The notes beneath the pieces were generated by a model. The model had not been told where the DNA came from and did not search any database. It saw nothing but the letters and a program-made list of their open reading frames with translations. Both the position numbers and the translations under genes were made by a program. From Mesorhizobium sp. (GTDB lineage Bacteria > Pseudomonadota > Alphaproteobacteria > Rhizobiales > Rhizobiaceae): 46,088 nucleotides of DNA. Within the stretch, counting starts at the first letter, position 1, and the number at the start of each line of letters is the position of its first letter. Of the stretch, positions 27,465-36,670 are shown in pieces. The stretch is from the NCBI GenBank assembly GCA_027492275.1, contig JAPUFC010000076.1, positions 1-46,088 on the forward strand. Reading direction: 5' to 3'.

Positions 27465-27716
27465 ATGTCCGTCTTGCAGATAACATCGAAAAACCAGATC
27501 ACCCTGAAGCGGGATGTGCTGCGCAAGCTGGGGTTGAAGTCGGGTGACAAGGTGTCGGTCGAGGTCACCGAGGACGGCAAGGCCGTTCTCAGCCCCCTCA
27601 AATCGAGAAACGACCTCGATCATCTCTTCGGAATGTTTCACGATCCCGATCAGCCGCCCATGTCCATCGAGGAGATGAATGAGATCATCGCCGATGGCTG
27701 GGCAGGCAAGCGGTGA
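27465..27716 (+). CDS. AbrB/MazE-type antitoxin
   Basis: An 83-residue protein with an N-terminal SpoVT/AbrB swapped-hairpin DNA-binding domain ([34 protein letters not shown]). Its C-terminal tail, [15 protein letters not shown], would wrap and inhibit the toxin. The ATG at 27465 has AGGAG upstream and fits the domain start; an earlier in-frame codon at 27432 lies inside the operator and is rejected. It overlaps the toxin gene by four bases (GTGA). It probably represses its own operon through the palindrome at 27421-27446. Confidence 0.85.
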   Translation: MSVLQITSKNQITLKRDVLRKLGLKSGDKVSVEVTEDGKAVLSPLKSRNDLDHLFGMFHDPDQPPMSIEEMNEIIADGWAGKR

Positions 27717-28114
27717 AGATAACGCCGGACACCAACGTCCTTCTGCGCGCCTTCATGGGAGACGATCCCGTGCAGAAGAGGATTGCGGTGACGACGATCC
27801 AGGACGCCACGCTCATCGCCTTGCCGCTTCCGATCCTGTGCGAAGTCGCCTGGGTGTTGACACGCAACCGCAAGTTCTCGCGCATGATGGTCGCCGGTGC
27901 CATACGCGATCTCATCGCCTCGGCACGGGTCGAGACCGACAGGCTGGCGGTCGAGGCCGGCCTGCGAGTGCTGGAATCGGGCGGCGATTTCGCCGACGGC
28001 GCCATCGCCTATCAAGGTCGCGAAATGGGAGCCGACCTTTTCGTCACCTTCGACAAGAAGGCCCATCGATTGCTGGGCGACAGCGGCATATCTTCAAGAC
28101 TTCTCGGCCCGTAG
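27713..28114 (+). CDS. vapC: VapC-type PIN-domain toxin
   Basis: A 133-residue PIN ribonuclease. The metal-binding acidic residues are all present: D6 (ITPDTNVLLR), E44 (ILCEVAWVL), D95 (GDFADGAIA) and D114 (VTFDKKAH). VapC toxins cleave tRNA or rRNA and are held inactive by the partner antitoxin. GTG start overlapping the antitoxin stop, so expression is coupled. The pairing of AbrB-type antitoxin with PIN toxin is the VapBC pattern. The target RNA is unknown. Confidence 0.88.
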   Translation: MKITPDTNVLLRAFMGDDPVQKRIAVTTIQDATLIALPLPILCEVAWVLTRNRKFSRMMVAGAIRDLIASARVETDRLAVEAGLRVLESGGDFADGAIAYQGREMGADLFVTFDKKAHRLLGDSGISSRLLGP

Positions 28115-28120
28115 CGCCGT

Positions 28121-29767
28121 TCAGGGCACCGTGATCTCCGTCCGCTCGCCGGCCTTGACGGCGGCGGCGGCCTCCCTGGCGCCGTCGGCGACGACCGCAT
28201 AGTCGCCCGCCGGCAGGGTCGTCTGGTGCGCCCCGTCGAAGCCGTAGCCGAAGGGCTTGCGGTTGCCCTGGATGTCTTTCTTGGCCGCGAAGACCCTGAT
28301 GTCGCGCGCGCCCGGCGCGGTGATGGCCAGCACGCCGGCGTTCAGCACCGCCTGCACGTCGACCGCCTCGCCCACCCTGACGGTGAAGGGATGCTCGACC
28401 TCGGCCTGGTCCATCCGCACCAGAGCCACGTAGTCGCCCGCCGGCACGTCGAACTTGCTGTCGGGGCCGTAGCCGAACGAGACCTGCTCGCGCGAGCCGT
28501 CGATCTTCTTCGCGGCCTTCAGGATCTTGATGTCCAGATTGGACGAATCGACCCTGTCGCCGCCGGCGGCGTAGACGGCGTTGACCAGAACGCGGCCGAC
28601 GCCGACGACGATGGTCTTGTCGACCGTTTCGCCCGCCGTCATCGGCAGCGTCTGCGCCACCTGGCCGGCGCCGATGGTCACCGTCAGGTCCAGCGATCCG
28701 GCCGGGACCACGACCTTCGTCTGCCCGTAATAGGTCGTCTGGCCGAGCGCATGCTTGATGAACACCGCCGCGTTGTCGTTCACCTCGCCGCCCTCGCTCG
28801 ACAGCGGCCGCACGATCAGCGTCCCGGCATTCAGGTCGAAGATGGGCTCGGCCTTCTTGCCCGCCTCGATGCCGACCGGCAGTTCCACGGCCGCCTGGTC
28901 GAGGGAGGCTCGGACGACATAGTTCCCCGGCTCGAGGTCGAAGCGTGCCGCGTTGTATTCGGTGCGCAGCCATTCGCCCTTCGAGCCGTCCGCGTTGGCG
29001 CGGTAGACCTCGAACGTCTGCCCGGCATCCTTGAGCGGCTCGCCGCCGGCGGCCAGAACCGCCTTGGGCATGAAGTTGAAGGTTTCCGCCGGGGCGGGGA
29101 CAGGCGCGGGCTCGGGTGCCGGCGCGGGAGCAGGCGGTGCCGGCGTCTCGACCACGACGGCGGTCAGCGCGTCCTTCAGCGCCGCCTCGTCGGAGGCCTG
29201 GATGTATTTGCCGCCGGTGTTCTCGGCCAGGCAGGCGACCTGCCGCCCCTCCTCCTCCGACAGGCCGAAGCCGACGACGTGGGCGGTGAAGTCGACGCCC
29301 GCGCTCTCGAGCTCGGAGGCCAGCGCGCAGGGATCGGCGTTGCAGGTCTCGATGCCGTCGGTGATGAGCACGACGGTCGCCTTGTCCTCGGTGTAGCGCA
29401 GCGACTGCGCGGCGCGGCGCACCGCTTCCGACAGCGGCGTCTTGCCGAGGAACTTCATGCTGCCCACGGCGGCGGTGATAGCGTCGGCGGTGCCGGCGGC
29501 CGGCGGCACGACGAGCTGGATATCCTCGCAGCTTCCCTTGTCGCGATGGCCATAGGCCATGAGGCCGAGCTCCATGTCGGACGGCAGCGTGCGCAGTACG
29601 CCGCGCAGCGTCTGGCGGGCGATCTCCAGCTTCGGCTTTCCGTCGATCTGGCCCCACATGGAGCCGGAGGCGTCCAGCACGATAATGGTGCGTTCGGCCG
29701 ACAGCGCGGAAGCCGCGCCCGCGACCAGAATACCGATAGCCGCCAGGCCGCGCAGGATCGCCTTCAT
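28121..29767 (-). CDS. Exported VWA-domain protein
   Basis: A 548-residue secreted protein. Signal peptide 1-24, then a von Willebrand factor A domain (about 25-210) with an intact MIDAS D-x-S-x-S (D32, S34, S36 in LDASGSMWG) and a conserved TDGIETC. A Pro/Ala linker (about 212-230, PAPAPAPEPAPVPAPA) joins it to three or four repeated beta-rich modules of about 85 residues, each with a pattern like VPAGDYVALVRMDQAEVEHPFTVRVGE. MIDAS domains bind a divalent metal and mediate protein contacts. No partner gene is adjacent and the role is unknown. It converges on the toxin gene, with six bases between stops. Confidence 0.82.
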   Translation of the reverse strand: MKAILRGLAAIGILVAGAASALSAERTIIVLDASGSMWGQIDGKPKLEIARQTLRGVLRTLPSDMELGLMAYGHRDKGSCEDIQLVVPPAAGTADAITAAVGSMKFLGKTPLSEAVRRAAQSLRYTEDKATVVLITDGIETCNADPCALASELESAGVDFTAHVVGFGLSEEEGRQVACLAENTGGKYIQASDEAALKDALTAVVVETPAPPAPAPAPEPAPVPAPAETFNFMPKAVLAAGGEPLKDAGQTFEVYRANADGSKGEWLRTEYNAARFDLEPGNYVVRASLDQAAVELPVGIEAGKKAEPIFDLNAGTLIVRPLSSEGGEVNDNAAVFIKHALGQTTYYGQTKVVVPAGSLDLTVTIGAGQVAQTLPMTAGETVDKTIVVGVGRVLVNAVYAAGGDRVDSSNLDIKILKAAKKIDGSREQVSFGYGPDSKFDVPAGDYVALVRMDQAEVEHPFTVRVGEAVDVQAVLNAGVLAITAPGARDIRVFAAKKDIQGNRKPFGYGFDGAHQTTLPAGDYAVVADGAREAAAAVKAGERTEITVP

Positions 29768-29850
29768 GCTCGCTCCGTTGAATCGTCCGCCGCCGGCACG
29801 CTATTGGAGGGGCGCGGCCCTGACAAGGTGCCGGCCCGGGCGCCGGCCGA

Positions 29851-30750
29851 TCAGAAGAGCGGGCGCGGCATGCCGCGCCGCAGGCAGGCGGAAGCCACGG
29901 TGTTGGCCATCAGCATGGCGATGGTCATCGGGCCCACCCCGCCCGGCACCGGCGTGACGAAGCCAGCGCGCTCGCGCGCCTCCGCGAAGGCCACGTCGCC
30001 GACGAGGCGCGTCTTGCCCGCGCCGCGCTCCGGAGCGGGGATGCGGTTGATGCCGACGTCGATGACCGTGGCGCCCTCTTTGACCCAGTCGCCGCGGATC
30101 ATTTCCGGCCGGCCGACCGCGGCAACCAGGATATCGGCGGTGCGGCACAGCGCGGGAAGATCCTTCGTGCGGCTATGCGCCACCGTCACCGTACAATTCG
30201 CGGCCAGAAGAAGATTCGCCATCGGCTTGCCGACGATGTTGGAGCGACCGACGACGACGGCATTCAGGCCCGACAGATCCTTGCCCAGCGCGCGCTCGAT
30301 CATGATCATCGCGCCGGCGGGGGTGCAGGGGACGAAGCCGCTCTCGAGCTCGCCGGTGCCGAGCTTGCCGACATTGACGAAGGAGAAACCGTCGACGTCC
30401 TTCTCCGGCGCGATGGCCTGGATCACGTTGCCGGCGTCGATATGGGCCGGCAGCGGCAGTTGCACCAAAATGCCGTCGATGCGGGGATCGGCGTTCAGCT
30501 CGGCCACCAGCGCCAGCAATTCGGCCTCGGCCGTCTCGGCCGGCAGCGTATGCTGGACCGAATGGAAGCCGCATTCCTTGGCCTTGCGGCCCTTGGCGGC
30601 GACATAGACCTGGCTGGCGGGGTCCTCGCCGACGATCACCACGGCCAGTCCGGGCACGTGGCCGCCGCCATGCGCGAGCTGCGCGGCGTGACCCCGGACG
30701 GACGCGATCACGGTGTCGGCGATGGTCCTGCCGTCGATGAGTTCGGCCAT
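29851..30750 (-). CDS. folD: Bifunctional methylenetetrahydrofolate dehydrogenase/cyclohydrolase
   Basis: A 299-residue cytoplasmic enzyme of one-carbon metabolism that interconverts methylene-, methenyl- and 10-formyl-tetrahydrofolate with NADP+. Motifs: [22 protein letters not shown] with the catalytic lysine, [10 protein letters not shown] (about 95-104), [13 protein letters not shown], the cofactor loop [17 protein letters not shown], and the closing [20 protein letters not shown]. The ATG at 30748-30750 gives [11 protein letters not shown], the usual N-terminus. Divergent from proC with 160 bp between, in which I see no clear operator. Confidence 0.95.
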   Translation of the reverse strand: MAELIDGRTIADTVIASVRGHAAQLAHGGGHVPGLAVVIVGEDPASQVYVAAKGRKAKECGFHSVQHTLPAETAEAELLALVAELNADPRIDGILVQLPLPAHIDAGNVIQAIAPEKDVDGFSFVNVGKLGTGELESGFVPCTPAGAMIMIERALGKDLSGLNAVVVGRSNIVGKPMANLLLAANCTVTVAHSRTKDLPALCRTADILVAAVGRPEMIRGDWVKEGATVIDVGINRIPAPERGAGKTRLVGDVAFAEARERAGFVTPVPGGVGPMTIAMLMANTVASACLRRGMPRPLF

Positions 30751-30910
30751 GGGCGGCTCCCGAGAAAGAGCCGGCCTTAATGCCGATTCCGGCCCGGTGC
30801 AACCGAGCCATGTGCCGCACCGCGATTTTGGGCCGGGTGCCCGCCGCAAACGCTGGACGCGCCCCGCAGGAGTGCTAAAGGTTTCGCCGATCCACAAAGG
30901 ACGATGGACG

Positions 30911-31735
30911 ATGACGATGGAAGCGCCTCAGGTGATCCTGGTCGGGTGCGGCAACATGGGCTACGCCATGCTTTCGGGCTGGCTCGCCTCCGGCAAGTTG
31001 AAAGCGGATCAGGCCTTCGTGGTCGAGCCGAACGCGGAGTTGCGCGCCCGCGCGGCGGCGGTGGGCTGCAGCGTGACGGAATCGGTCGAGGGGCTGGATG
31101 CGGATCTTTCGCCCGACCTCATCGTCGTGGCGGTCAAGCCGCAGGTGCTGGCGCAGGTTCTGGAGGGCTACAAGCGCTTCGCCGGCGGCAAGACCACCTT
31201 CCTCAGCATCGTCGCGGGCGTGCCGATCGCCACGTTCGAGCGCATTCTGGGCGACGGCGCCTCGGTCGTCCGCTGCATGCCCAACACGCCGGCCGCGATC
31301 GGCAAGGGCATGATGGTCACTTTCGACAACACGCATGTGTCGTCGGCCGTCTCCACCTTCGTCGCGGACCTGCTTTCCGCGAGCGGACGGGTCGCGGCGA
31401 TCTCGGAGGAAAGCCTGATGGACGCCGTCACGGCGGTTTCGGGCTCCGGGCCCGCCTATGTGTTCCACTTCATCGAATGTCTGACGGATGCCGGCGTCAA
31501 GGCCGGCCTGCCGCCGGAGACGGCCGCGCTGCTGGCATCCCAGACGGTGATGGGCGCGGGCGTGCTGGCGGCGGAGGGCAATGTCGAGCCGTCCGAGCTG
31601 CGCCGGCAGGTCACCAGCCCCAACGGCACCACAGCCGCCGCGCTGGATGTGCTGATGGGGAAGGACCGGCTGAAGACGCTGCTGGCCGAGGCGGTCGAAG
31701 CGGCCCGCAAACGCGCGATCGAGCTGGGACGATAG
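30911..31735 (+). CDS. proC: Pyrroline-5-carboxylate reductase
   Basis: A 274-residue enzyme for the last step of proline synthesis, NAD(P)H-dependent reduction of pyrroline-5-carboxylate. Rossmann start [18 protein letters not shown] (about 8-25), [14 protein letters not shown] (about 119-132) and the C-terminal family signature [26 protein letters not shown] with [19 protein letters not shown]. The start MTMEAPQ at 30911 has AAAGGA upstream; an ATG two codons later is possible. Confidence 0.95.
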   Translation: MTMEAPQVILVGCGNMGYAMLSGWLASGKLKADQAFVVEPNAELRARAAAVGCSVTESVEGLDADLSPDLIVVAVKPQVLAQVLEGYKRFAGGKTTFLSIVAGVPIATFERILGDGASVVRCMPNTPAAIGKGMMVTFDNTHVSSAVSTFVADLLSASGRVAAISEESLMDAVTAVSGSGPAYVFHFIECLTDAGVKAGLPPETAALLASQTVMGAGVLAAEGNVEPSELRRQVTSPNGTTAAALDVLMGKDRLKTLLAEAVEAARKRAIELGR

Positions 31736-31747
31736 CCGCGACGCGGT

Positions 31748-32956
31748 TCAGAGCACCGCGCAGCATTCCACAAGAATCTGCCGCTCGATCAGGAACGGAA
31801 CCAGGCCGGCCTTGAACAGCCAGCGGCTGGTCGCCTGCCGGGCCGAGCGGAAGGTCGAGGCCAGCGCCTCCACGGGCTTCACCGTCCGGTTCAACTGCCT
31901 GAGCGTGCGCCAGGTGGTGAAGGCCGTGGCGGCGGCGCGCCCCTTCAGATTGGCCGGGGCGACGATGGCGTGCATGGTCGTGGGCGACGTGCCGAAACCG
32001 TGCTTGTAGCTCTCGTCGCCGATGGTGAAGTCGAAGACCTCGCCGCCGTCGCCGATCCAGTCTTCCAGCACGAGATCGTCCAGGAGGAATCCCGGCGAAT
32101 GCCTGCCGAAGCGCGCATAGTCGCCGCTGACGAGGATCGAGCAGAAGCGGCCGCGATGGGTGAGCCCGAAGGTCGCGGCGACCATTTCGCCGTCAAGGGT
32201 CAGGCGGTAGGTGCGGGCAAGACCGGTTTGCGCGCCCCTGGCCGCGACCTCCGCGTAGAAGCAGCGCGCGAATTCCTGCTGCAGCAGATCGCCCTCGAAG
32301 CGGCCTGCCCGAAAGCGGGCGATGGAGTCGATCGCCTGCCTGAGATCGTCCGGCGCGCTCAGCCGGACAAAATCCACCACGCCGGACTTGAAGAAGCGCT
32401 TCTTCTTGCGGTCGACATTGCGGGCGAAGCTCGGGGCGTAGGCGGCAGCGCGCCATTGCCGGAAGGTGCCGGACAGCGCGACCGCATGGGCCGAATAGCT
32501 CAGCGGCGCGTCCTCCATTCCACAGAACAGCCGCCATGAGGCGACCGCTTCGTCTCGCATCGGCCGGATGTTGAGGAGGTCGTGGGACGGCAGCGCCGCC
32601 CTGACGGCGGCAACGAGGGAGTGTTCCGGCTGCCAGCCACGCCGCATGACCGGATGCGCGTAGTCGCCGACGCCGAGATTGGCCGCCTCGACCAGCACCA
32701 CGCCGGACTGGCTGCGGCGCACCAGCGGCAGGACGAATTGCAGCCGTCCGCCGCGCGCCGCGCGCCCGACGAGCACGACCTTCTCGGCCGCGCTGGGCGC
32801 GAGCATGTGGCGATAGAAGCAGTCGAGCCAGATCGGATGCTGGAAGGCGGTCGCCTCGGAGGACGCGAACAGCTCCGCATACTCCTCGGACATGAAGTCG
32901 AAGCCGGGCTCCAGCGCCAGCGCCGTCCCGTTCCGCCGTCCGTCCAATGCCTGCAT
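31748..32956 (-). CDS. CelD/BcsL-family GNAT acyltransferase
   Basis: A 402-residue protein with a GNAT domain of the PF13480 type (about 165-320; FARNVDRKKKRFFKSG, ARTYRLTLDGEMVAATFGLTHRGRFCSILVSGDYARFGRHSPGFLLDDLVLEDWI). The family is found in polysaccharide and cellulose clusters and is thought to acylate sugars or amino-acyl intermediates. No signal peptide. The C-terminal part (FDFTIGDESYKHGFG) is typical of CelD-like proteins. It converges on proC, and with the WecG-like and GH5 genes further on may belong to a cell-surface polysaccharide group. The substrate is unknown. Confidence 0.75.
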   Translation of the reverse strand: MQALDGRRNGTALALEPGFDFMSEEYAELFASSEATAFQHPIWLDCFYRHMLAPSAAEKVVLVGRAARGGRLQFVLPLVRRSQSGVVLVEAANLGVGDYAHPVMRRGWQPEHSLVAAVRAALPSHDLLNIRPMRDEAVASWRLFCGMEDAPLSYSAHAVALSGTFRQWRAAAYAPSFARNVDRKKKRFFKSGVVDFVRLSAPDDLRQAIDSIARFRAGRFEGDLLQQEFARCFYAEVAARGAQTGLARTYRLTLDGEMVAATFGLTHRGRFCSILVSGDYARFGRHSPGFLLDDLVLEDWIGDGGEVFDFTIGDESYKHGFGTSPTTMHAIVAPANLKGRAAATAFTTWRTLRQLNRTVKPVEALASTFRSARQATSRWLFKAGLVPFLIERQILVECCAVL

Positions 32957-33049
32957 GTCCGACCCCCCGGTCCATCCGCTCAGCGGAGAGATAGCCGTTC
33001 AACCCGCGACCGCAACGTCAACCCTTCGTTAAGGTTAAACCGAAGACAC

Positions 33050-34375
33050 TCAACCGGCGCCGCGCAGCATCTCGTCCTGAAGGCTGCGCAGCCGGAAGAG
33101 ATTGGTGCCGGTATCGGGCGCGGCATTGGCCAGCGTCAGCAGCTCGCCCTTGCGGACCGGAGCCACGACCTTGCCGCCTTCCAGCAGCCCGACCGGGACG
33201 GCCTCGGCGGCGCGGGCATCGTCCGCCGTCATCGTCCAGGAGCGGTAACAGGTCTCGCCGATGGCGTCGAAGGTATCGCCGGGTGCAAGGTCGCGCTTGG
33301 CCAGCGCGCAGACCTCGGCCACCGGCCGGGGCAGCGGCACCATGTCCGGCTTGCCGTGCAGCGCGATGCGCGCCGCCGTCAGGGGCACCTCCAGCGAGGT
33401 CAGGTGGTAGGGGCGGTGGAAGGCATAGAACGGGCCATGGCCGATATGCAGGTCGTCCATGCGCTCGACGATGCGCGGATGGGTGGCCTCGACGACGACG
33501 AAGACGCCGGGCGCCACACCCTTGCCGACCGTGTAGTCCACCACGCCCCTTCGCGACAGGACGCCGCCATGCTCCTTCGGGATCAGCACGCTCGCGAGCT
33601 GGTCGCGGCCGGCATTCGGCCCGTGCATGCCCGGCCTGTCCGGCACCAGCCCGGTGGCGTTGGCGATCGCCGCCATCTCGACCATGGTCTTCGAGCCGTC
33701 CACGAACTCGACCAGCATGCGCGGGTTCATGTTGCGGCGGACGGCCTCCTCCCGGTAGTCGTCGGGCACCGCGTCGGGATTGAACGGGTTGTTCTTGCCC
33801 TTGCCGGCCGAGACGATGGTGTAGCCCAGCGCCGCGGCGAACTCGATCAGCTCCATGCAGCTCGACGGCTCGTCGCCCGCGCCGACCGAATAGACCACGC
33901 CCAGGCGGTCGGCCTGCCGCTTCAGCCAGGGACCGATGGTCACGTCGGCCTCGACGTTCATCATCACCAGATGCTTGCCGTGCTCCATCGCCATCAGGTC
34001 GAAGTCGGCCGCGACGCCCGGCTTGCCGGTGGCGTCGATGACGACCTCGACCAGCGGGTTCGTGACGAGCAGCGCATTGGAGGTGATGGCGATCCTGCCG
34101 GATTCGATGGCGGCGGTGACCCTGGAGGCCGTGTCCGCCTCGACCGCCATCGCCTCGTCGCCATAGGCGATGCGGATCGCCTCGCGCGCCGTATGCGGAC
34201 GCCGCGTCGAAACGGCGCAGACATGGATGCCCTTCATCAGCATGCCCTGCGTGACGAGGTCGGTGCCCATCTCGCCGGAGCCGATGACGCCGATTCGAAC
34301 AGGACGGCCTTCGTCGGCGCGACGGGCGAGGTCGCGCGCCAATCCGGTCAGGGCTACGTTGGTCATGGCTGTCAT
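33050..34375 (-). CDS. COG4091-type NAD(P)-dependent oxidoreductase with SAF domain
   Basis: A 441-residue protein with an N-terminal Rossmann fold (RIGVIGSGEMGTDLVTQGM, about 26-44) and the homoserine-dehydrogenase-like segment DATGKPGVAADFDLMAMEHGKHLVMMNVEADVTIGP. The C-terminal SAF domain is about 365-430 (LAPGDTFDAIGETCYRS to VAPVRKGELLTLAN). COG4091 proteins are annotated as predicted homoserine dehydrogenases, but several act in sugar-acid catabolism, so the substrate cannot be given. Conserved Cys/Glu (GAGDEPSSCMELIEF) lie in the putative active site. Single gene. Confidence 0.75.
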   Translation of the reverse strand: MTAMTNVALTGLARDLARRADEGRPVRIGVIGSGEMGTDLVTQGMLMKGIHVCAVSTRRPHTAREAIRIAYGDEAMAVEADTASRVTAAIESGRIAITSNALLVTNPLVEVVIDATGKPGVAADFDLMAMEHGKHLVMMNVEADVTIGPWLKRQADRLGVVYSVGAGDEPSSCMELIEFAAALGYTIVSAGKGKNNPFNPDAVPDDYREEAVRRNMNPRMLVEFVDGSKTMVEMAAIANATGLVPDRPGMHGPNAGRDQLASVLIPKEHGGVLSRRGVVDYTVGKGVAPGVFVVVEATHPRIVERMDDLHIGHGPFYAFHRPYHLTSLEVPLTAARIALHGKPDMVPLPRPVAEVCALAKRDLAPGDTFDAIGETCYRSWTMTADDARAAEAVPVGLLEGGKVVAPVRKGELLTLANAAPDTGTNLFRLRSLQDEMLRGAG

Positions 34376-34441
34376 CGCTGGTTTCCGGGCCGGCAGATAG
34401 AGGCGGGCCGGGTCGGTTTGTCAACGAAGGATGCCACGTTT

Positions 34442-34460
34442 CGGATTTTCGTAAAATCCG
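34442..34460. other. Perfect hairpin in the gap before the glycosyltransferase gene
   Basis: CGGATTTT and AAAATCCG (8 bp) enclose CGT, in the 186-bp divergent gap 34376-34561. No T-tract follows on either strand and both neighbouring genes start away from it, so an operator or mRNA leader element is more likely than a terminator. Confidence 0.45.
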
Positions 34461-34561
34461 GCGGATTTCCTTGTCTCGCCGTTGTCCATACCGGTTTGAA
34501 CTCCGTTTATCGCCTCCGGCTATGGTCGCGCCTCAACATGGGGACAGGCAGGTTCGATCCG

Positions 34562-35335
34562 ATGGCGCAGCCCGACGACATGAAGAACTGGGCGACCAGC
34601 CGGTTGGGCAGGCTGCCCATCGTGCAGGCCGGCATCGCGCGTAGCGCCGAGGGTTTCGTCGCCACGGCGCTGGCGCGGCGGGTCCGTGACGGCCGGCCGT
34701 TCTACTCGACCTCCGCCAATGGGCAGGTGCTGGCGCTGTGCGGTCAGGATCCCGCCTTCCTGTCGCTGATGCTGGAAGCCGACCAGATCCATGCCGACGG
34801 CATGCCGATGGTCACCTATTCGCGCTGGTTCGCCAAGGTGCCGCTGCCGGAGCGCGTGGCCACCACCGATCTCGTCCATGCCGTGGCCGAGCGCGCGGAA
34901 GCGGCCGGCGTGACCTTCTATTTCCTCGGCGCCAGCGAGGAGGTGAACCTGCGCGCCGTGGAGGCGATGCAGCGCAAATTTCCCAGGCTGGTCTTCGCCG
35001 GACGCCGCAACGGCTATTTCAAGCCGGACGAGGAGGATGCGGTGATCGCACAGGTCAACGCCGCCAAGCCGGACATCCTGTGGATCGGCCTCGGCGTGCC
35101 GCTGGAGCAGCGCTTCGTCAGCCGCAACCGGGACCGGCTGGACGTCGGGATCATCAAGACCTCAGGCGGCCTGTTCGACTTCCTGTCCGGCAAGAATTCG
35201 CGCGCGCCGGGATGGATGCAGGCGGCCGGGCTGGAATGGGCCTATCGCGCCTGGCTGGAGCCGAGGCGGCTCGCGATGCGCTACCTCACCACCAATCCGC
35301 TGGCGATCGGCGCGCTGATCCGGCATTCGAATTGA
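34562..35335 (+). CDS. WecG/TagA/CpsF-family glycosyltransferase
   Basis: A 257-residue GT26 enzyme. Family features: FYSTSANGQVLALCGQDPAFLSLMLEADQIHADGMPMV with the conserved aspartate-gly-x-P, YFLGASEEVNLRAVEAMQRKFP, and DILWIGLGVPLEQRFVSRNRDRLDVGIIKTSGGLFDFLSGKNSRAPGWMQAAGLEW. GT26 enzymes add UDP-ManNAc(A) or similar sugars to lipid-linked intermediates at the inner membrane face during capsule, teichoic acid or exopolysaccharide synthesis. The start MAQPDDM at 34562 has GGCAGG nine bases upstream; ATGs at 34538 and 34580 are alternatives. The GH5 gene overlaps its stop. Confidence 0.85.
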   Translation: MAQPDDMKNWATSRLGRLPIVQAGIARSAEGFVATALARRVRDGRPFYSTSANGQVLALCGQDPAFLSLMLEADQIHADGMPMVTYSRWFAKVPLPERVATTDLVHAVAERAEAAGVTFYFLGASEEVNLRAVEAMQRKFPRLVFAGRRNGYFKPDEEDAVIAQVNAAKPDILWIGLGVPLEQRFVSRNRDRLDVGIIKTSGGLFDFLSGKNSRAPGWMQAAGLEWAYRAWLEPRRLAMRYLTTNPLAIGALIRHSN

Positions 35336-35367
35336 CTGGCGAATTGACCGGCGAATTGAGCGGGGGC
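35332..35367 (+). repeat. Three 12-bp tandem units over the GH5 gene start
   Basis: ttgactggcgaa, ttgaccggcgaa and ttgagcggggg lie head to tail at 35332, 35344 and 35356. Each begins with TTG in the GH5 frame, so the repeat supplies three equivalent candidate start codons encoding (L)TGE LTGE LSGG. The first unit contains the stop codon of the glycosyltransferase gene. Confidence 0.75.
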
Positions 35368-36510
35368 GGACCGATCGTAGGCCGTCGAACGGTGACGCTC
35401 GGGCTGCTGGCGACGGCCATGACCGGCTTCGCCGGTCCAGCCAAGACGCAGCCGGCATCGCACGCCTGCGGGGCGGCGGGCTCCTTTCCGAACCCCGCCA
35501 TGCTTGCCGCCATGAAGCGCGGCGTGAACCTCACCGGCTGGGACGCCGAGGACGCCGCCCGACGCCCGACGCTGGCGCAGTTGCAGGCGCTTCGCGCGCG
35601 CGGCTTCACCCATATCCGCCTGCCGCTGGACAACCGCCCGCTCGCCGACGAGCGGGCGGCCGCCTACCTCGACGCGATGGTCGACCGGGTGATCGGCCTG
35701 CTGGCGCAGGATTTTTCCGTGTCGCTCGACCTGCACCCGGACGGCGCCGTTGGCGCGCTGTTCTCGCACGATCAGGCAGAAGCGGAACGATATCTGCTCG
35801 ATCTCTGGGAGCGGATCGCGAAGAAGGTTCGCTTCTTCGACCCCGACAAGATCGCGGTCGAGCTGCTCAACGAGCCGCAGGCTGGAGACGAGGCGTGGCG
35901 GGAGGCGGCGGCGAAGCTGATCCCGGCGATCCGCCGCATCCTGCCGCAGAACACGATCGTGGTCGGGCCGGCCGGGCCGCAGCGCCACGAGGCGCTGGCC
36001 GCGATGCAGCCTTTCGACGATCCGAACGTGGTCTACGCGGTGCATTACTACGACCCGTTCGCCTTCACCCATCAGGGCGCGGACTGGGGCGGCGCGGACG
36101 ATCCGCTGGGCTATCTCAAGGACCTGCCTTTCCCCGCCACAGCCACGGACCCGGAGATGACGGGTCGCATCGCGGCGCTGGAGCGCGAGGGCCATAAGCG
36201 GGCGGCCGAGGTGCTGCGGCTCTCGCTGGAGGATCCGTGGGACGAAAGCGGCATCGCCGCCGCCTTCGACATGATGGCCGCATGGAGCGCGCGGACCGGA
36301 CGGCCGGTCATCGTCAACGAATTCGGCGTGCTGAATCATTTTGCGCCGCGCGCCGGCCGCCTCGCCTGGCTGGCCATGGTGCGAAGCCAAGCCGAGGCGC
36401 GCTGCATCGGCTGGACCCATTGGGATTTCCAGGACGGCTTCGGCCTGATGGACCCCCGCACCGGCATGCCGGACGCCGGTGTCATGGACGCGCTGACGCC
36501 CGGCGGATGA
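35332..36510 (+). CDS. GH5-family glycoside hydrolase (cellulase-like), Tat-exported
   Basis: A 392-residue glycosidase. A twin-arginine-like signal (GRRTVTLGLLATAMTGFA, about 20-37) precedes a (beta/alpha)8 barrel with KRGVNLTGWD, GFTHIRLPLD, and the two GH5 catalytic glutamates: acid/base in ELLNEPQ (E181) and nucleophile in VNEFGV (E330). GWTHWDFQDGFGL closes the site. Probable endo-glucanase or related beta-glycanase acting on a secreted or bound polysaccharide. No ATG fits upstream of the Tat motif; TTG codons at 35332, 35344 and 35356 do, and the first overlaps the preceding stop as TTGA, suggesting coupled translation. An exopolysaccharide role is inferred from the glycosyltransferase neighbour. 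Confidence 0.82.
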   Translation: MTGELTGELSGGGPIVGRRTVTLGLLATAMTGFAGPAKTQPASHACGAAGSFPNPAMLAAMKRGVNLTGWDAEDAARRPTLAQLQALRARGFTHIRLPLDNRPLADERAAAYLDAMVDRVIGLLAQDFSVSLDLHPDGAVGALFSHDQAEAERYLLDLWERIAKKVRFFDPDKIAVELLNEPQAGDEAWREAAAKLIPAIRRILPQNTIVVGPAGPQRHEALAAMQPFDDPNVVYAVHYYDPFAFTHQGADWGGADDPLGYLKDLPFPATATDPEMTGRIAALEREGHKRAAEVLRLSLEDPWDESGIAAAFDMMAAWSARTGRPVIVNEFGVLNHFAPRAGRLAWLAMVRSQAEARCIGWTHWDFQDGFGLMDPRTGMPDAGVMDALTPGG

Positions 36511-36521
36511 TTTTGAGGCAA

Positions 36522-36598
36522 TGGCGTCCCGGAAGGGATTCGAACCCCTGACCCCAGGATTAGGAATCCTGTGCTCTATCCTACTGAGCTACCGGGAC
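36522..36598 (-). tRNA. tRNA-Arg (CCT)
   Basis: A full cloverleaf on the minus strand: acceptor GTCCCGG with CCGGGAC, D-arm TAGCTCAGTAGGATAGAGC, anticodon stem CAGGA/TCCTG around TTCCTAA (anticodon CCT, reads AGG), T-loop TTCGAAT, discriminator G and encoded CCA; 77 nt. No integrase or direct repeat of the 3' end is seen nearby, so it shows no sign of being an island attachment site. Confidence 0.95.
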
Positions 36599-36670
36599 GT
36601 GCGCTGCGGTTCGACACATAGCGGCTTCGCCGGGTTTCGCCAACCGCTCCTGACACAAAAAGGCGGCCGT

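Noticed and set aside
36522-36598. tRNA-Arg as an island attachment site
   Set aside because: No duplicated 3' end and no recombinase gene beside it.
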